The notes beneath the pieces were generated by a model. It made no database searches, was not told the DNA's origin, and saw only the letters and a program-made list of their open reading frames with translations. A stretch of 64,000 bases of DNA from contig CARCZS010000001.1 in the NCBI GenBank assembly GCA_948956705.1, positions 62,001-126,000 of the forward strand, written 5' to 3'. The position numbers were made by a program, and so were the translations under genes. Each line of letters begins with the position of its first letter. Position 1 is the first letter of the stretch. Shown here in pieces: positions 51,555-59,734 of the stretch. The DNA is from an uncultured Phocaeicola sp. (lineage in GTDB: Bacteria > Bacteroidota > Bacteroidia > Bacteroidales > Bacteroidaceae).

Positions 51555-52373
51555 TCAGTTATTGTAATATTTCTTGCGCAACAGTTTGAATGCAGGAGTC
51601 TTGACGTAGTCATTTAACCAGGAATTCAGGCTGTCAAGCAATATTGGAGAATGTTTGCTTACTCCCCATGAATAGAATTGTGAGAAGCTGATGGCTGTTT
51701 CTATATCCAATTGTGGAAAATCATTGATGGAGGCTTGGGCAATGCTCTCGTCGCATACGGCATAGTCTATGTCACCATGTGCTACCATGGCCAGTAATTG
51801 TTCTTGTCCGTATTTCTCCACTTCTTTGATATAGATGGTATCGCCTATTTCGTTACTTAAATTATGTATGCGCAGGATGGCAGGTGAGTTTTTGACTAGA
51901 TGAAGGGTCTTGCGGGCTAGTTCCAACTGGCTGTGAATGTACAGACTATCGTTTTCTTTTTCGGGTTTACGCTGTACCAGTACTTGTTTGTTCAGTATAA
52001 TGGGGCGGGTAAACAACAGGGAGTCTTTGTATTCTGTGGTAACTACCGTGCTGTTGGCCAATATATCGTATGTTCCTTTTTGTACGCCTTCCAGTCTTTT
52101 GGAAAAGCTCATTTCAGGAGTGATTTCCGGTTTCAGTCCTTTGCTGTGTGCAAAAGCATGGAGCAGTTCGTAGTGGAAACCGGAAACGGTGTCGCCGTCG
52201 GCATAAAAACTGATAGAATTGTACTCGGTAACGGCACGCAGGATTCCCGATGCCGCTATTTCTGCATAATCGCGGGGCAGACTGGTTTCAGCCTCCGTTT
52301 TCTTTTTGAAGAAGATGGAGGATAGGGTTACTGCAAGGATACCCATCAGAATGTATTTCAGATATTTTCTCAT
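51555..52373 (-). CDS. Membrane-anchored SBP_bac_3-type solute-binding protein
   Basis: A TTG at 52385 opens the frame earlier, but ATG 52371-52373 gives 272 residues with an N-terminal hydrophobic anchor (KYLKYILMGILAVTLSSIFF). The body is a periplasmic binding fold: ILRAVTEYNSISFYAD (about 45), YDILANSTVVTTEYKDSLLF (about 104) and a later helix-rich lobe. These domains bind amino acids or small ligands. The lytic-transglycosylase domain of MltF-type proteins is absent. The start lies 8 bp after the porin stop codon, so translation is probably coupled. Ligand unknown. Confidence 0.85.
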   Translation of the reverse strand: MRKYLKYILMGILAVTLSSIFFKKKTEAETSLPRDYAEIAASGILRAVTEYNSISFYADGDTVSGFHYELLHAFAHSKGLKPEITPEMSFSKRLEGVQKGTYDILANSTVVTTEYKDSLLFTRPIILNKQVLVQRKPEKENDSLYIHSQLELARKTLHLVKNSPAILRIHNLSNEIGDTIYIKEVEKYGQEQLLAMVAHGDIDYAVCDESIAQASINDFPQLDIETAISFSQFYSWGVSKHSPILLDSLNSWLNDYVKTPAFKLLRKKYYNN

Positions 52374-52381
52374 ATAGACCG

Positions 52382-54493
52382 TCAATCAAAGAAATTCCAT
52401 GAAAGGCCGAACTTTATCATTCGCGGATTGATTGGGTAGTGAGGCGCCAGGAAGTAATTGGATTTTCCCGAACCGGCATTGACGTGATACATCATAATAA
52501 AGAAGCGGGTACGTTTTAAATGCAGGTTGGCATAGACGTTGACTATCGGAAAAGCTCCTATCTCGATTTTGTCATCAGGATTCTGGTTATAGAATTGTCC
52601 GATGACGGGGGAGTAGTCTGGCGCGTAATATTTACTGAAATAACGCACATCTGCTCCCATTTCTATCTGGAGTACTTTTTTGGCGAGACCGAATTTCATG
52701 TACAAGTTGCCGTAAGCCGACAATTCCGGTAAGGGCAGAATGTCTTGCTCACTTGATTTTTGATAGGCTACTTCACCGTCGAGATGAAATATTCCTACTT
52801 TCAATTTTTGTTGCAACATTGCTGTGAATATTTGTATATTGCCGGAGTACTGTCTTACGGCTGCATTGTTCTTGAAACCGGTGACATTTCCTTCACTGTC
52901 TTTTACCGGTATGCTGGCATTGGCCAGATAAGTGTAGTTCTTTATATTTTCCACTCCGGCACGCAGTTGGGTTCCCCATCTGTTCAGACTTAGTTTTCCT
53001 TCCAGTCGGGTTCTCATTATTTTGGATAAATCGTTGTTGTCCCACCAGTAATGTTTGGATTGGAAATGCCTGAAATAGAATACGGGGTTCTGGTTCTTGA
53101 TGAATGCATTTACATCCAGTCTCACCGTATCTCCGAATAAACGGAGATTCAGATCCCCTCTGCCTTCTACGCTGAATTGTCCTGCATCTTCACCGGCTAT
53201 GGCCAATTCTCCTAGAATATTGTAATGTAATAGTTTTCCTTGTTTTTTGGATAGTTCGCCGCCAATGGAGAGTGAACTTTCCTTATAGTTGTTGATAATG
53301 CGCTGTCCCGGTATGTTTGTCGTGTCGGTCAAGGCGAAGTTTCGGTATTCATAACTTAAAAAGGCGGTAAGTCCGGCTTTCGCCCATTTGTTGAATCCTT
53401 CTTGTAAAGCAATGCCAATGGTATTTTTGATGGATGTGCGCTTCGTCTTGTCTATTGAGTCGGTCCCCAGATAGTTATGTTCAAAATACTTCTGATTCTG
53501 TGTGTCATCGTATGAGATGTATTTGCGATTGTTCAAGTCCACTTGTAATGTATGTATGAAGCTTGTGACAGGAACAAATACCTGCGTTATTTTTACGGAG
53601 TCCGTATCCACACTGTCCTGTTTTTCTTTATAGAACCCTAAGTTGTAACGATGTGTCAGGAAGGCATGGTAGCTGGTGTTGTGATTCCATATCTGACTCA
53701 GTCGCGTTGGGATTTCGTTGGCGGAATATTCTTTTTTGCCTTCTGCCATATCCAGCGGGTTGGTGATATACCGGTCGTCCGTGATACCTCCGTTTTCTGC
53801 CATCTTCAAGTTATCGTTGTTGAATATGAAATGCATGTCATATTTGTCTCCCCGGTAGCTGGAGAACAGGCCACCGTTGAAGAAGGCTGTGGACTGATCT
53901 TGGTAAAGCCCCCGGCCATACAGGTAATCTATGTAGAATCCAAACCCCAGTCTTTTGTTTGCATTGATGGCAAAATAGGATTTGAAGCGTTCTTCTCCGT
54001 CACGGCTGCCTCCTCCTTTGTAATAGCTCAGGTTCGTGAATGGAGAAAATGTATTGGTGAATATGACATCTTCCGGACGTTGTACGCAAAAGTCGTATGG
54101 GTCGGTGAAAAAGTATTGGCTGGGATCCCGACGGTCAAAAAAGATGCGTGAGAGGCGGGGGGAACCCAAATTTCCCAAGTAATTGTATTGTCCGGTGTAG
54201 CCGCCCATGTCATTTGAGTTCTGGAAAGCGTGCTGCAAGGTATCTACGGGGATATAAGTGACATTGCCAAAACGACTGTCCACTTTCCATGAGTACAGTC
54301 CGATGGGGATAGTGTTGGCATCTACTACGGCTGTCGTGTCTATGGGGTTTCCGTTACGGTCATATTGGTTTCTGTCCAGTCCGTTTGCCGAGGAACCGAA
54401 CTGATTGTTCAGGGTATTCATTGTCCGCTGTGCCATCAAGGAAGTATGGAAGCACAGGAATAATAAAAAAATAATAGAGAATATTCTTTTCAT
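52382..54493 (-). CDS. Putative porin (Porin_10 type)
   Basis: The 703-residue protein has a signal peptide (MKRIFSIIFLLFLCFHTSLMAQ) and a long beta-barrel. It ends in an aromatic Phe-Asp tail (LSWNFFD). The body carries repeated YxYGRG, YKGGGSRDGEE and FYxRHF type segments typical of the Bacteroidetes Porin_10 family. It would permit small solutes across the outer membrane. The next gene overlaps its 3' end region (solute-binding protein start 8 bp after the stop). A TATCTTTG element (54502-54509, minus strand) lies very close to the ATG. Confidence 0.87.
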   Translation of the reverse strand: MKRIFSIIFLLFLCFHTSLMAQRTMNTLNNQFGSSANGLDRNQYDRNGNPIDTTAVVDANTIPIGLYSWKVDSRFGNVTYIPVDTLQHAFQNSNDMGGYTGQYNYLGNLGSPRLSRIFFDRRDPSQYFFTDPYDFCVQRPEDVIFTNTFSPFTNLSYYKGGGSRDGEERFKSYFAINANKRLGFGFYIDYLYGRGLYQDQSTAFFNGGLFSSYRGDKYDMHFIFNNDNLKMAENGGITDDRYITNPLDMAEGKKEYSANEIPTRLSQIWNHNTSYHAFLTHRYNLGFYKEKQDSVDTDSVKITQVFVPVTSFIHTLQVDLNNRKYISYDDTQNQKYFEHNYLGTDSIDKTKRTSIKNTIGIALQEGFNKWAKAGLTAFLSYEYRNFALTDTTNIPGQRIINNYKESSLSIGGELSKKQGKLLHYNILGELAIAGEDAGQFSVEGRGDLNLRLFGDTVRLDVNAFIKNQNPVFYFRHFQSKHYWWDNNDLSKIMRTRLEGKLSLNRWGTQLRAGVENIKNYTYLANASIPVKDSEGNVTGFKNNAAVRQYSGNIQIFTAMLQQKLKVGIFHLDGEVAYQKSSEQDILPLPELSAYGNLYMKFGLAKKVLQIEMGADVRYFSKYYAPDYSPVIGQFYNQNPDDKIEIGAFPIVNVYANLHLKRTRFFIMMYHVNAGSGKSNYFLAPHYPINPRMIKFGLSWNFFD

Positions 54494-54518
54494 AACGGCG
54501 GCAAAGATACAATATAAA

Positions 54519-54564
54519 AATAAAAGGAAGAGCTTTTCCGCTATGGAAAGTTCTTCCTTTTATT
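54519..54564 (-). terminator. Terminator downstream of the 2-oxoacid oxidoreductase operon
   Basis: 13-bp stem (AATAAAAGGAAGA at 54519-54531; TCTTCCTTTTATT at 54552-54564) with an inner CTTTCC/GGAAAG pair. It is 22 bp after the gamma-subunit stop and ahead of the porin promoter. Confidence 0.7.
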
Positions 54565-54586
54565 ATTCGTTTAGAGTTATTTTAAC

Positions 54587-55129
54587 TTACTGAGGTTTAA
54601 TAATCTCCATTCCGATTCGGATGGCTTCTTCATTCATCGGTATCAGATGATGGTGACGTTCGGGCAATGTTTTGCGTAAAGCTTTTATTACACTTTCAAT
54701 GGATACTACGGGACGCAGTTTCAGCAAGCCTCCTAAGACAATCATATTGAAGGTCTTTGCCATTCCTTTTTCGTTGGCGGCATCCATTGCGTCAATACGA
54801 TAGATTTGTATGTCCTTACGTGTCGGAGGCTCGATGATTCCGTATCCGTCATAAATGAGGATACCACCCGGTTTGATTTTGCCTTCAAACTTTTCCAATG
54901 AGGGTTGGTTCAGTATGATGGCTGTGTCATATTGGCTGAGAATGGGTGAAGAGATGCGTTCATCACTGACAATCACCGTTACGTTAGCGGTTCCTCCCCG
55001 TTGTTCGGGACCGTATGCCGGCATCCAGGTTACTTCCTTGTCTTCCATCAGTCCGGAATAGGCAAGTATCTTACCCATGGATAGCACACCCTGACCGCCG
55101 AATCCTGCTATAATGATTTCCTGTTTCAT
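54587..55129 (-). CDS. 2-oxoacid:ferredoxin oxidoreductase, gamma subunit
   Basis: The 180-residue protein has the gamma-subunit start IIIAGFGGQGVLSMGKILAY (about 4-23) and EVTWMPAYGPEQRGGTANV (about 33). It is the CoA-side subunit of a KOR/VOR-type complex that makes acyl-CoA, CO2 and reduced ferredoxin from a 2-oxoacid. It is the last gene of the operon, 13 bp after the beta subunit, and precedes a terminator. Confidence 0.92.
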   Translation of the reverse strand: MKQEIIIAGFGGQGVLSMGKILAYSGLMEDKEVTWMPAYGPEQRGGTANVTVIVSDERISSPILSQYDTAIILNQPSLEKFEGKIKPGGILIYDGYGIIEPPTRKDIQIYRIDAMDAANEKGMAKTFNMIVLGGLLKLRPVVSIESVIKALRKTLPERHHHLIPMNEEAIRIGMEIIKPQ

Positions 55130-55142
55130 GGTTTCTGTCTTT

Positions 55143-55907
55143 TTATTCTTTATCTTTCAAATCACCCAGCGGATAGAAGGGGAACATGTGTTCCACCATC
55201 CAGTCATTGGATGCTTGCGGAGTCATTTTCCAACCGGAATTACAAGTCGATACAATTTCCACCAAATTGGATCCTTTGCCATTCATTGAGTTTTCGAATG
55301 CCTTGCGGATAGCCTTTTTGGCTTTGCGGATGGCAGGAACCGTATGTACGGCCTGGCGGGTAACGTAGGCGGTGCCTTCCAAAGTGGCGGCAATTTCTGT
55401 CATTTTCAGCGGATAGCCATGAATGGCTACATCACGACCATAGGGGCAGGTGGCTGTCTTCATGCCAACCAGCGTGGTAGGAGCCATTTGCCCACCGGTC
55501 ATTCCATAAATGGCGTTGTTGATAAAGATGATAGTAATGTTTTCGCCACGATTTAAAGCATGGATGGTTTCGGCAGTGCCGATACATGCCAGGTCACCAT
55601 CTCCCTGGTAGGTAAATACCAGACGTCCGGGCCATAAACGCTTGATGGCGGTAGCTACGGCTGGGGCGCGTCCGTGGGCGGCTTCTTGCCAATCGATGTC
55701 TAGATAGTTGTATGCAAAAACGGCACATCCTACCGGTGACACACCGATTGTCTTATCTTCCATGCCCATTTCTTCAATAACTTCGGCTATTAACTTGTGA
55801 ACCACACCGTGGCTGCATCCGGGGCAGTAATGCATCGGATTGTCATTCATCAGTGTCGGTTTCTTATAAACCAGGTTTTCGGGTTTTATGATTTCTTCTT
55901 TTGTCAT
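55143..55907 (-). CDS. 2-oxoacid:ferredoxin oxidoreductase, beta subunit (thiamine-diphosphate-binding)
   Basis: The 254-residue subunit has YCPGCSHGVVHKL (about 27-39), the TPP-Mg motif VFTYQGDGDLACIG (about 98-111) and NNAIYGMTGGQ (about 130). It decarboxylates the 2-oxoacid. An AGGAGGAG sequence upstream of the ATG is an unusually strong ribosome-binding site for this phylum. It follows a tiny membrane-protein gene in the operon and is 13 bp before the gamma gene. Substrate (2-oxoglutarate or branched 2-oxoacid) is uncertain. Confidence 0.94.
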   Translation of the reverse strand: MTKEEIIKPENLVYKKPTLMNDNPMHYCPGCSHGVVHKLIAEVIEEMGMEDKTIGVSPVGCAVFAYNYLDIDWQEAAHGRAPAVATAIKRLWPGRLVFTYQGDGDLACIGTAETIHALNRGENITIIFINNAIYGMTGGQMAPTTLVGMKTATCPYGRDVAIHGYPLKMTEIAATLEGTAYVTRQAVHTVPAIRKAKKAIRKAFENSMNGKGSNLVEIVSTCNSGWKMTPQASNDWMVEHMFPFYPLGDLKDKE

Positions 55908-55925
55908 AGTTTCTCCTCCTATTGC

Positions 55926-56093
55926 TTATAACATGAACCGCATAAAGAATTCCATCAGCTTGAGAAAAATAGCTGCTGCACAGACATAGATGAATACTTT
56001 GAAGTCACTTGCCATGAAGTAAGTGATGACAGCCGCTAGTGCCAGTGCCATGAAAAGTATGTTCAATATGTTTCTGATCAGATCGATATTCAT
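55926..56093 (-). CDS. Small two-span membrane protein inside the oxidoreductase operon (55 aa)
   Basis: ATG 56091-56093 to TAA 55926-55928 encodes 55 residues: MNIDLIRNILNILFMALALA, then two hydrophobic helices (about 8-25 and 32-51) and a Met-rich end (EFFMRFML). It fills the gap between the alpha and beta genes exactly: 6 bp after alpha and 18 bp before beta. Composition and position support a real gene. Its role is unknown; it could anchor or regulate the soluble complex at the membrane. Confidence 0.75.
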   Translation of the reverse strand: MNIDLIRNILNILFMALALAAVITYFMASDFKVFIYVCAAAIFLKLMEFFMRFML

Positions 56094-56099
56094 ACGGTC

Positions 56100-57182
56100 T
56101 TATTTTATTAGTTTCTCTTTCAGTGCAGTGATTACTTCATCCGGATCGGGAACAATACCACCCAGACGTCCGAAGTGTTCTACAGGCACTTTGCATTCTA
56201 CGGCCAGACGGACATCTTCTACCATTTGTCCGGCGTTCAATTCTACAGTGAGGATACCTTTTACCTGTGCGGCGCGTGCTGCAATAGCTTTCGACGGGAA
56301 CGGCCATAGGGTAATAGGACGGAGCAAACCAACTTTGATGCCTTCTTCCCGAGCCATTTCCATTGCCTTTTGGGCAATGCGGGCACAAGAACCGAAAGCT
56401 ACGATCAAATATTCGGTATCTTCGCAGTGAAGTTCTTCGAAACGTACTTCGTTCTCTTCTATTTCTGCATATTTTTTCTGAAGATGGATATTACGTTTTT
56501 CCATCTCGGCAGGATCGAGTTCCAATGAGGTGATGATGTTGGGAGTACGGTGGTGGGTTCTGCCGGTAGTGGCCCACGGACAACGGGCTATGACTTCTTC
56601 ATCTGTCAGGCGTGTGCGCTGTTCGGGCAATACTACTTTTTCCATCATCTGTCCGATAACGCCGTCTGCCAGAATAATGGCGGGATTGCGGTATTTGAAA
56701 GCCAGATCAAAAGCTATACCTACGAAATCTGCCATTTCCTGTACTGATGCAGGAGCCAGGGCTATGAGGCGATAGTCTCCGTGACCGCCGCCTTTCACTG
56801 TTTGGAAATAGTCGGCCTGACTAGGTTGGATGGTTCCTAATCCGGGACCTCCGCGCATGACATTGACAATCAGGCAGGGGAGTTCGGCACCGGCAATGTA
56901 CGAGATGCCTTCCTGCTTTAAACTGACGCCGGGACTGGAGGATGAGGTCATTACCATTTTACCGCTCGCTGCACCGCCATATACCATGTTGATTGCTGCG
57001 ACTTCACTTTCTGCCTGCAACACCACCATACCGGTAGTTTCCCAAGGTTTCTCTTCGGCCAGCGTTTCCAATATTTCCGATTGGGGAGTGATGGGATAGC
57101 CAAAGTAACCGTCTACTCCGATACGGATAGCGGCGTGGGCTATGGCTTCATTTCCCTTCATTAAAACGACTTCTTCTGCCAT
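56100..57182 (-). CDS. vorB: 2-oxoacid:ferredoxin oxidoreductase, alpha subunit (VorB-type)
   Basis: The 360-residue subunit begins VVLMKGNEAIAHAAIRIG (about 4) with YPITPQSEILE (about 29-39) and GGAASGKMVMTSSSSPGVSL (about 70), and has the C-terminal GRLGGIVPDPDE domain end (about 341-352). It matches VorB/KorA-type alpha subunits, which bind the substrate and the CoA-linked active site. It follows the ferredoxin gene by 11 bp. Whether it prefers 2-oxoglutarate or 3-methyl-2-oxobutanoate is not decided by sequence alone. Confidence 0.93.
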   Translation of the reverse strand: MAEEVVLMKGNEAIAHAAIRIGVDGYFGYPITPQSEILETLAEEKPWETTGMVVLQAESEVAAINMVYGGAASGKMVMTSSSSPGVSLKQEGISYIAGAELPCLIVNVMRGGPGLGTIQPSQADYFQTVKGGGHGDYRLIALAPASVQEMADFVGIAFDLAFKYRNPAIILADGVIGQMMEKVVLPEQRTRLTDEEVIARCPWATTGRTHHRTPNIITSLELDPAEMEKRNIHLQKKYAEIEENEVRFEELHCEDTEYLIVAFGSCARIAQKAMEMAREEGIKVGLLRPITLWPFPSKAIAARAAQVKGILTVELNAGQMVEDVRLAVECKVPVEHFGRLGGIVPDPDEVITALKEKLIK

Positions 57183-57193
57183 ATTTGTTACAT

Positions 57194-57424
57194 TTATTGT
57201 TGTTTTACTTTATACACAGTGATGCATCCGTCCGGACAGACTGTGGCACATGATGCGCAACCATTGCAGGTATCTTCTAATACCTGGTGGGCGAATGTGT
57301 ATCCTTTTTTATTCACTTGTTTGGCATTGAGCGCGATTACATGCAGCGGACATGCCACTACACATAGATTGCAACCTTTGCAACGCTCTGTGTCTACTAC
57401 AATAGCACCTTTAATCTTTGCCAT
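57194..57424 (-). CDS. 2[4Fe-4S] ferredoxin-type subunit (delta)
   Basis: The 76-residue protein has two complete cluster motifs: CKGCNLCVVACP (about 14-25) and CNGCASCATVCP (about 53-64). It passes electrons from the 2-oxoacid oxidoreductase to soluble ferredoxin. Gene order (ferredoxin, alpha, small membrane protein, beta, gamma) supports this role. It is 10 bp after the TPR gene. Confidence 0.93.
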   Translation of the reverse strand: MAKIKGAIVVDTERCKGCNLCVVACPLHVIALNAKQVNKKGYTFAHQVLEDTCNGCASCATVCPDGCITVYKVKQQ

Positions 57425-57434
57425 GGGTTAGTTA

Positions 57435-57713
57435 TTATTGATTATACATGTCTTTGTTATAGAAATTCAGAATATTCATAATCATGTCACGGGCGGAAAC
57501 GGCCGGACTTTCCGGATTACGCTCGATGGCTTCCAGATAATTGTTCAAAGCTTGTTGCCAGTCTCCCATTTTGCGGTAGGCGTTACCCAGTAAGTAATAG
57601 GGTTCATCGTTGACGTGCGCATCGTTTCGGATGAAATTAGTTAGCGCATGAATGGCTCTTTCCGTATCACCCTGTTCGATAAGTGTCTTTATGTCCTGTA
57701 ATTGTTCCGTCAT
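57435..57713 (-). CDS. Tetratricopeptide-repeat protein (92 aa), first gene of the operon
   Basis: The frame also opens at ATG 57731, but a TATCTTTG promoter element at 57741-57748 would place transcription initiation near there, so the internal ATG at 57711-57713 is preferred. The 92 residues contain about two TPR units (HALTNFIRNDAHVNDEPYYLLG, about 21-42; WQQALNNYLEAIERNPES, about 50-67). TPR proteins mediate protein contacts. Here it may help assemble or regulate the oxidoreductase complex; function unknown. Confidence 0.72.
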   Translation of the reverse strand: MTEQLQDIKTLIEQGDTERAIHALTNFIRNDAHVNDEPYYLLGNAYRKMGDWQQALNNYLEAIERNPESPAVSARDMIMNILNFYNKDMYNQ

Positions 57714-57740
57714 AAGGCATGATTGTCTCATTGTTGTTTA

Positions 57741-57748
57741 CAAAGATA
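57741..57748 (-). promoter_or_regulatory. -7 element of the oxidoreductase operon
   Basis: TATCTTTG on the minus strand fits TAnnTTTG. No TTG at the expected -33 spacing. Confidence 0.45.
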
Positions 57749-58095
57749 CTCTTTATTTGTTATGAAAGGGAAGATTGGAGCAGAAAAAACGGCTTTCTTG
57801 CTAAAAACATTTAAAAAAAGGAGAGAAAGATAGGGAAAAAATGGAAGAATGATTTCTTCTAATGGTTTGATTATTATAGAAATGGTTTCAAGTGAAACGG
57901 TTGATAGAGGAACGGTGTTATTTATTCTTAAAGGGGAGACATGTTTGAATGGTATTTGTCATGGTGCTTTTGGGGAAGTATATGGTAGATCGTTTGTATG
58001 TTTTTTAGGGGGAGTTGTCAGGTTATCTCCCCCTAAAAAAAGTTTTATGTATTATCAGAATAAACTGTCACGGTATAAATATATGGGAGAAAAGA
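57749..58095. other. Intergenic region between the oxidoreductase operon and the DUF4468 gene
   Basis: It contains a 14-bp perfect stem at 58001-58040, described separately. The remaining ~250 bp has no recognisable gene; a 110-codon plus-strand frame here is not supported by start or composition. Confidence 0.5.
58001..58040 (-). terminator. Terminator after the DUF4468 gene
   Basis: Perfect 14-bp stem (TTTTTTAGGGGGAG at 58001-58014; CTCCCCCTAAAAAA at 58027-58040), 12-nt loop. Being symmetric in T and A, it gives a U-tract on either strand. Confidence 0.8.
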
Positions 58096-59193
58096 CTATT
58101 TTATTACTTCACCTACATACATATTATATGCCTTCTGACCGTCATTACTGGGGTTCATCTTTTTTGCTTCCTCACCGGTAACGGTCTGTTTCATCAGTTT
58201 CTTGCAGTTTACTATCAACCACGGCTCGCTATTACCTTGCTTGTAGAACGAAATTTTATAATTATCGCTCTGATCCATCAGCATATTGCCCATTGATTTG
58301 GCTTGGTCGATTACGCAGAATGCTACTTCTTTGCCGAATAACTGGCCGAAACCTCCCCAGCATTCTTTACCGATTTCGAATTGTTCATCGTTTCCGGCAG
58401 TAATTGTCATACGTGAGGATGCCTTGATTTGGTCATCTATGCTTTGTTCTTTGCTGGGAGTTGCATTATTGGCTGCTTTTATTTCGGTATTACCCTCAGA
58501 ACCACCGATGACAGCCGGTTGGGCAGGGGGAGTTACCGGAGTGGCGGTAACGATTGTTGTTGCATTTGATATCGGAGTAGCTGTCACGCCCGGAGCAGGA
58601 GCAACTGCAATTTGTGAGTTGTTCAAGACCTTGTTGCCCAATGTATCTTGGATGGATTTGAACAGTGTGTCTTTCAAGTCAATAGTCTCTCTTCTGAATT
58701 TGCCGCAGATGGGAGCCAGCTTGGTCTTCGATTTGTTTAAAGCCATATCGTCTACAATCCATTCCTCTGCACTGTATTTTTCTCCTCCGTCACGAGCTTC
58801 ATCATACCAATAACGGATACGGGTCATTTCGATATCACATTTTCCGTTTTCGCAGGTGATAAACAACTGATAATAAATTCTGGTTCTGTCCAATGACAAT
58901 GCAGAGGAGGAGAATACCAGATATTCTTCGCCACCTGCTGCAATGGTTCCTTCATCTTCATTGGTGTAAAGAACACGTGCATTGAACTTGCCTTCGGGCT
59001 TGAAACGTTCTGTGGCCCATTTCAGCATGGTGCCATATAGCTGGTCTTTCGTTAAAGACGGTGCCTGTATCTCTGTTTTGAAAGAAACTTTACCGTCATT
59101 CATAGTTATCGCTCCCGCCAGATATTTGGGATCTGTCTGTGCCATAGCGATGAATGGCAGACATAGGAGCATTAAAAAAAGAATCTTCTTCAT
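58096..59193 (-). CDS. DUF4468 (TBP-like fold) secreted protein
   Basis: The frame can be opened to 59229; ATG 59191-59193 gives a signal peptide (MKKILFLMLLCLPFIAMAQ) and 365 residues. The N-terminal half fits the DUF4468 'TBP-like fold' pattern (ITMNDGKVSFKTEIQAPSL; GGEEYLVFSS; CENGKCDIEMTRIRYWYDE). A Thr/Pro/Ala-rich linker (about 215-255) precedes a second beta-rich domain. It is exported and probably envelope-associated. Function unknown. A TATCTTTG element lies upstream at 59227-59234. Confidence 0.82.
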   Translation of the reverse strand: MKKILFLMLLCLPFIAMAQTDPKYLAGAITMNDGKVSFKTEIQAPSLTKDQLYGTMLKWATERFKPEGKFNARVLYTNEDEGTIAAGGEEYLVFSSSALSLDRTRIYYQLFITCENGKCDIEMTRIRYWYDEARDGGEKYSAEEWIVDDMALNKSKTKLAPICGKFRRETIDLKDTLFKSIQDTLGNKVLNNSQIAVAPAPGVTATPISNATTIVTATPVTPPAQPAVIGGSEGNTEIKAANNATPSKEQSIDDQIKASSRMTITAGNDEQFEIGKECWGGFGQLFGKEVAFCVIDQAKSMGNMLMDQSDNYKISFYKQGNSEPWLIVNCKKLMKQTVTGEEAKKMNPSNDGQKAYNMYVGEVIK

Positions 59194-59226
59194 AGTAATA
59201 TTTTTTATTTTATATTTTAATCTAAG

Positions 59227-59234
59227 CAAAGATA
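59227..59234 (-). promoter_or_regulatory. -7 element of the DUF4468 gene
   Basis: TATCTTTG on the minus strand, about 35 bp before the ATG. The -33 region would overlap the rpiB terminator. Confidence 0.4.
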
Positions 59235-59241
59235 GGAATAA

Positions 59242-59275
59242 AAAAAAAGAGAAGCTATAATGCCTCTCTTTTTTT
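59242..59275 (-). terminator. Terminator downstream of rpiB
   Basis: An A/G-rich 11-bp stem (AAAAAAAGAGA at 59242-59252; TCTCTTTTTTT at 59265-59275), 12-nt loop. It ends in a seven-base T-tract on the minus strand, 25 bp after the rpiB stop. Confidence 0.75.
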
Positions 59276-59299
59276 ACTTTTATTATTATTGCGTGAATT

Positions 59300-59734
59300 T
59301 TACTTTACAGGTATCTTTTCAATGCGCTTTTGGTGACGTCCGCCTTCGAAGCCGCTGTTAAAGAATTCATCCAATATTTTTTCGGCCATTTCATGGTCAA
59401 TGAATCGTCCCGGCATTACCAGAACATTGGCGTCATTGTGCTGACGTGACAGATGGGCTATCTCGGGCATCCAGCATAGTGCCGCACGGATACCCTGATG
59501 TTTGTTCAATGTCATGCTGATGCCTTCACCGCTTCCGCAAATTGCCACTCCGGGTCCGCATTCTCCGGCTTCTATAGCCAGTGCAAGCGGATGGGCATAA
59601 TCTGCATAGTCACAGCTTTCTGTACTGTATGTACCGAAATCTTTGCATGGGTAGCCTTTTTCAGTTAACCATGTCTTTACAAACTCTTTCAGTTCAAATC
59701 CTGCATGATCGGATGCCAGTCCTACTTTTTTCAT
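59300..59734 (-). CDS. rpiB: Ribose-5-phosphate isomerase B
   Basis: The 144-residue protein begins MKKVGLASDHAGFELKEFVK (SDHAGFELK is the RpiB start). The catalytic CGSGEGISMTLNK loop (about 67) holds the general-base Cys. It interconverts ribose-5-phosphate and ribulose-5-phosphate. The start overlaps the transketolase stop by 4 bp, so translation is coupled. Together they form the non-oxidative pentose-phosphate end of the arabinose operon. Confidence 0.95.
   Translation of the reverse strand: MKKVGLASDHAGFELKEFVKTWLTEKGYPCKDFGTYSTESCDYADYAHPLALAIEAGECGPGVAICGSGEGISMTLNKHQGIRAALCWMPEIAHLSRQHNDANVLVMPGRFIDHEMAEKILDEFFNSGFEGGRHQKRIEKIPVK

Noticed and set aside
57849..58181. 110-codon plus-strand frame
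   Set aside because: It runs into the DUF4468 gene and over a terminator; composition and content are not protein-like.
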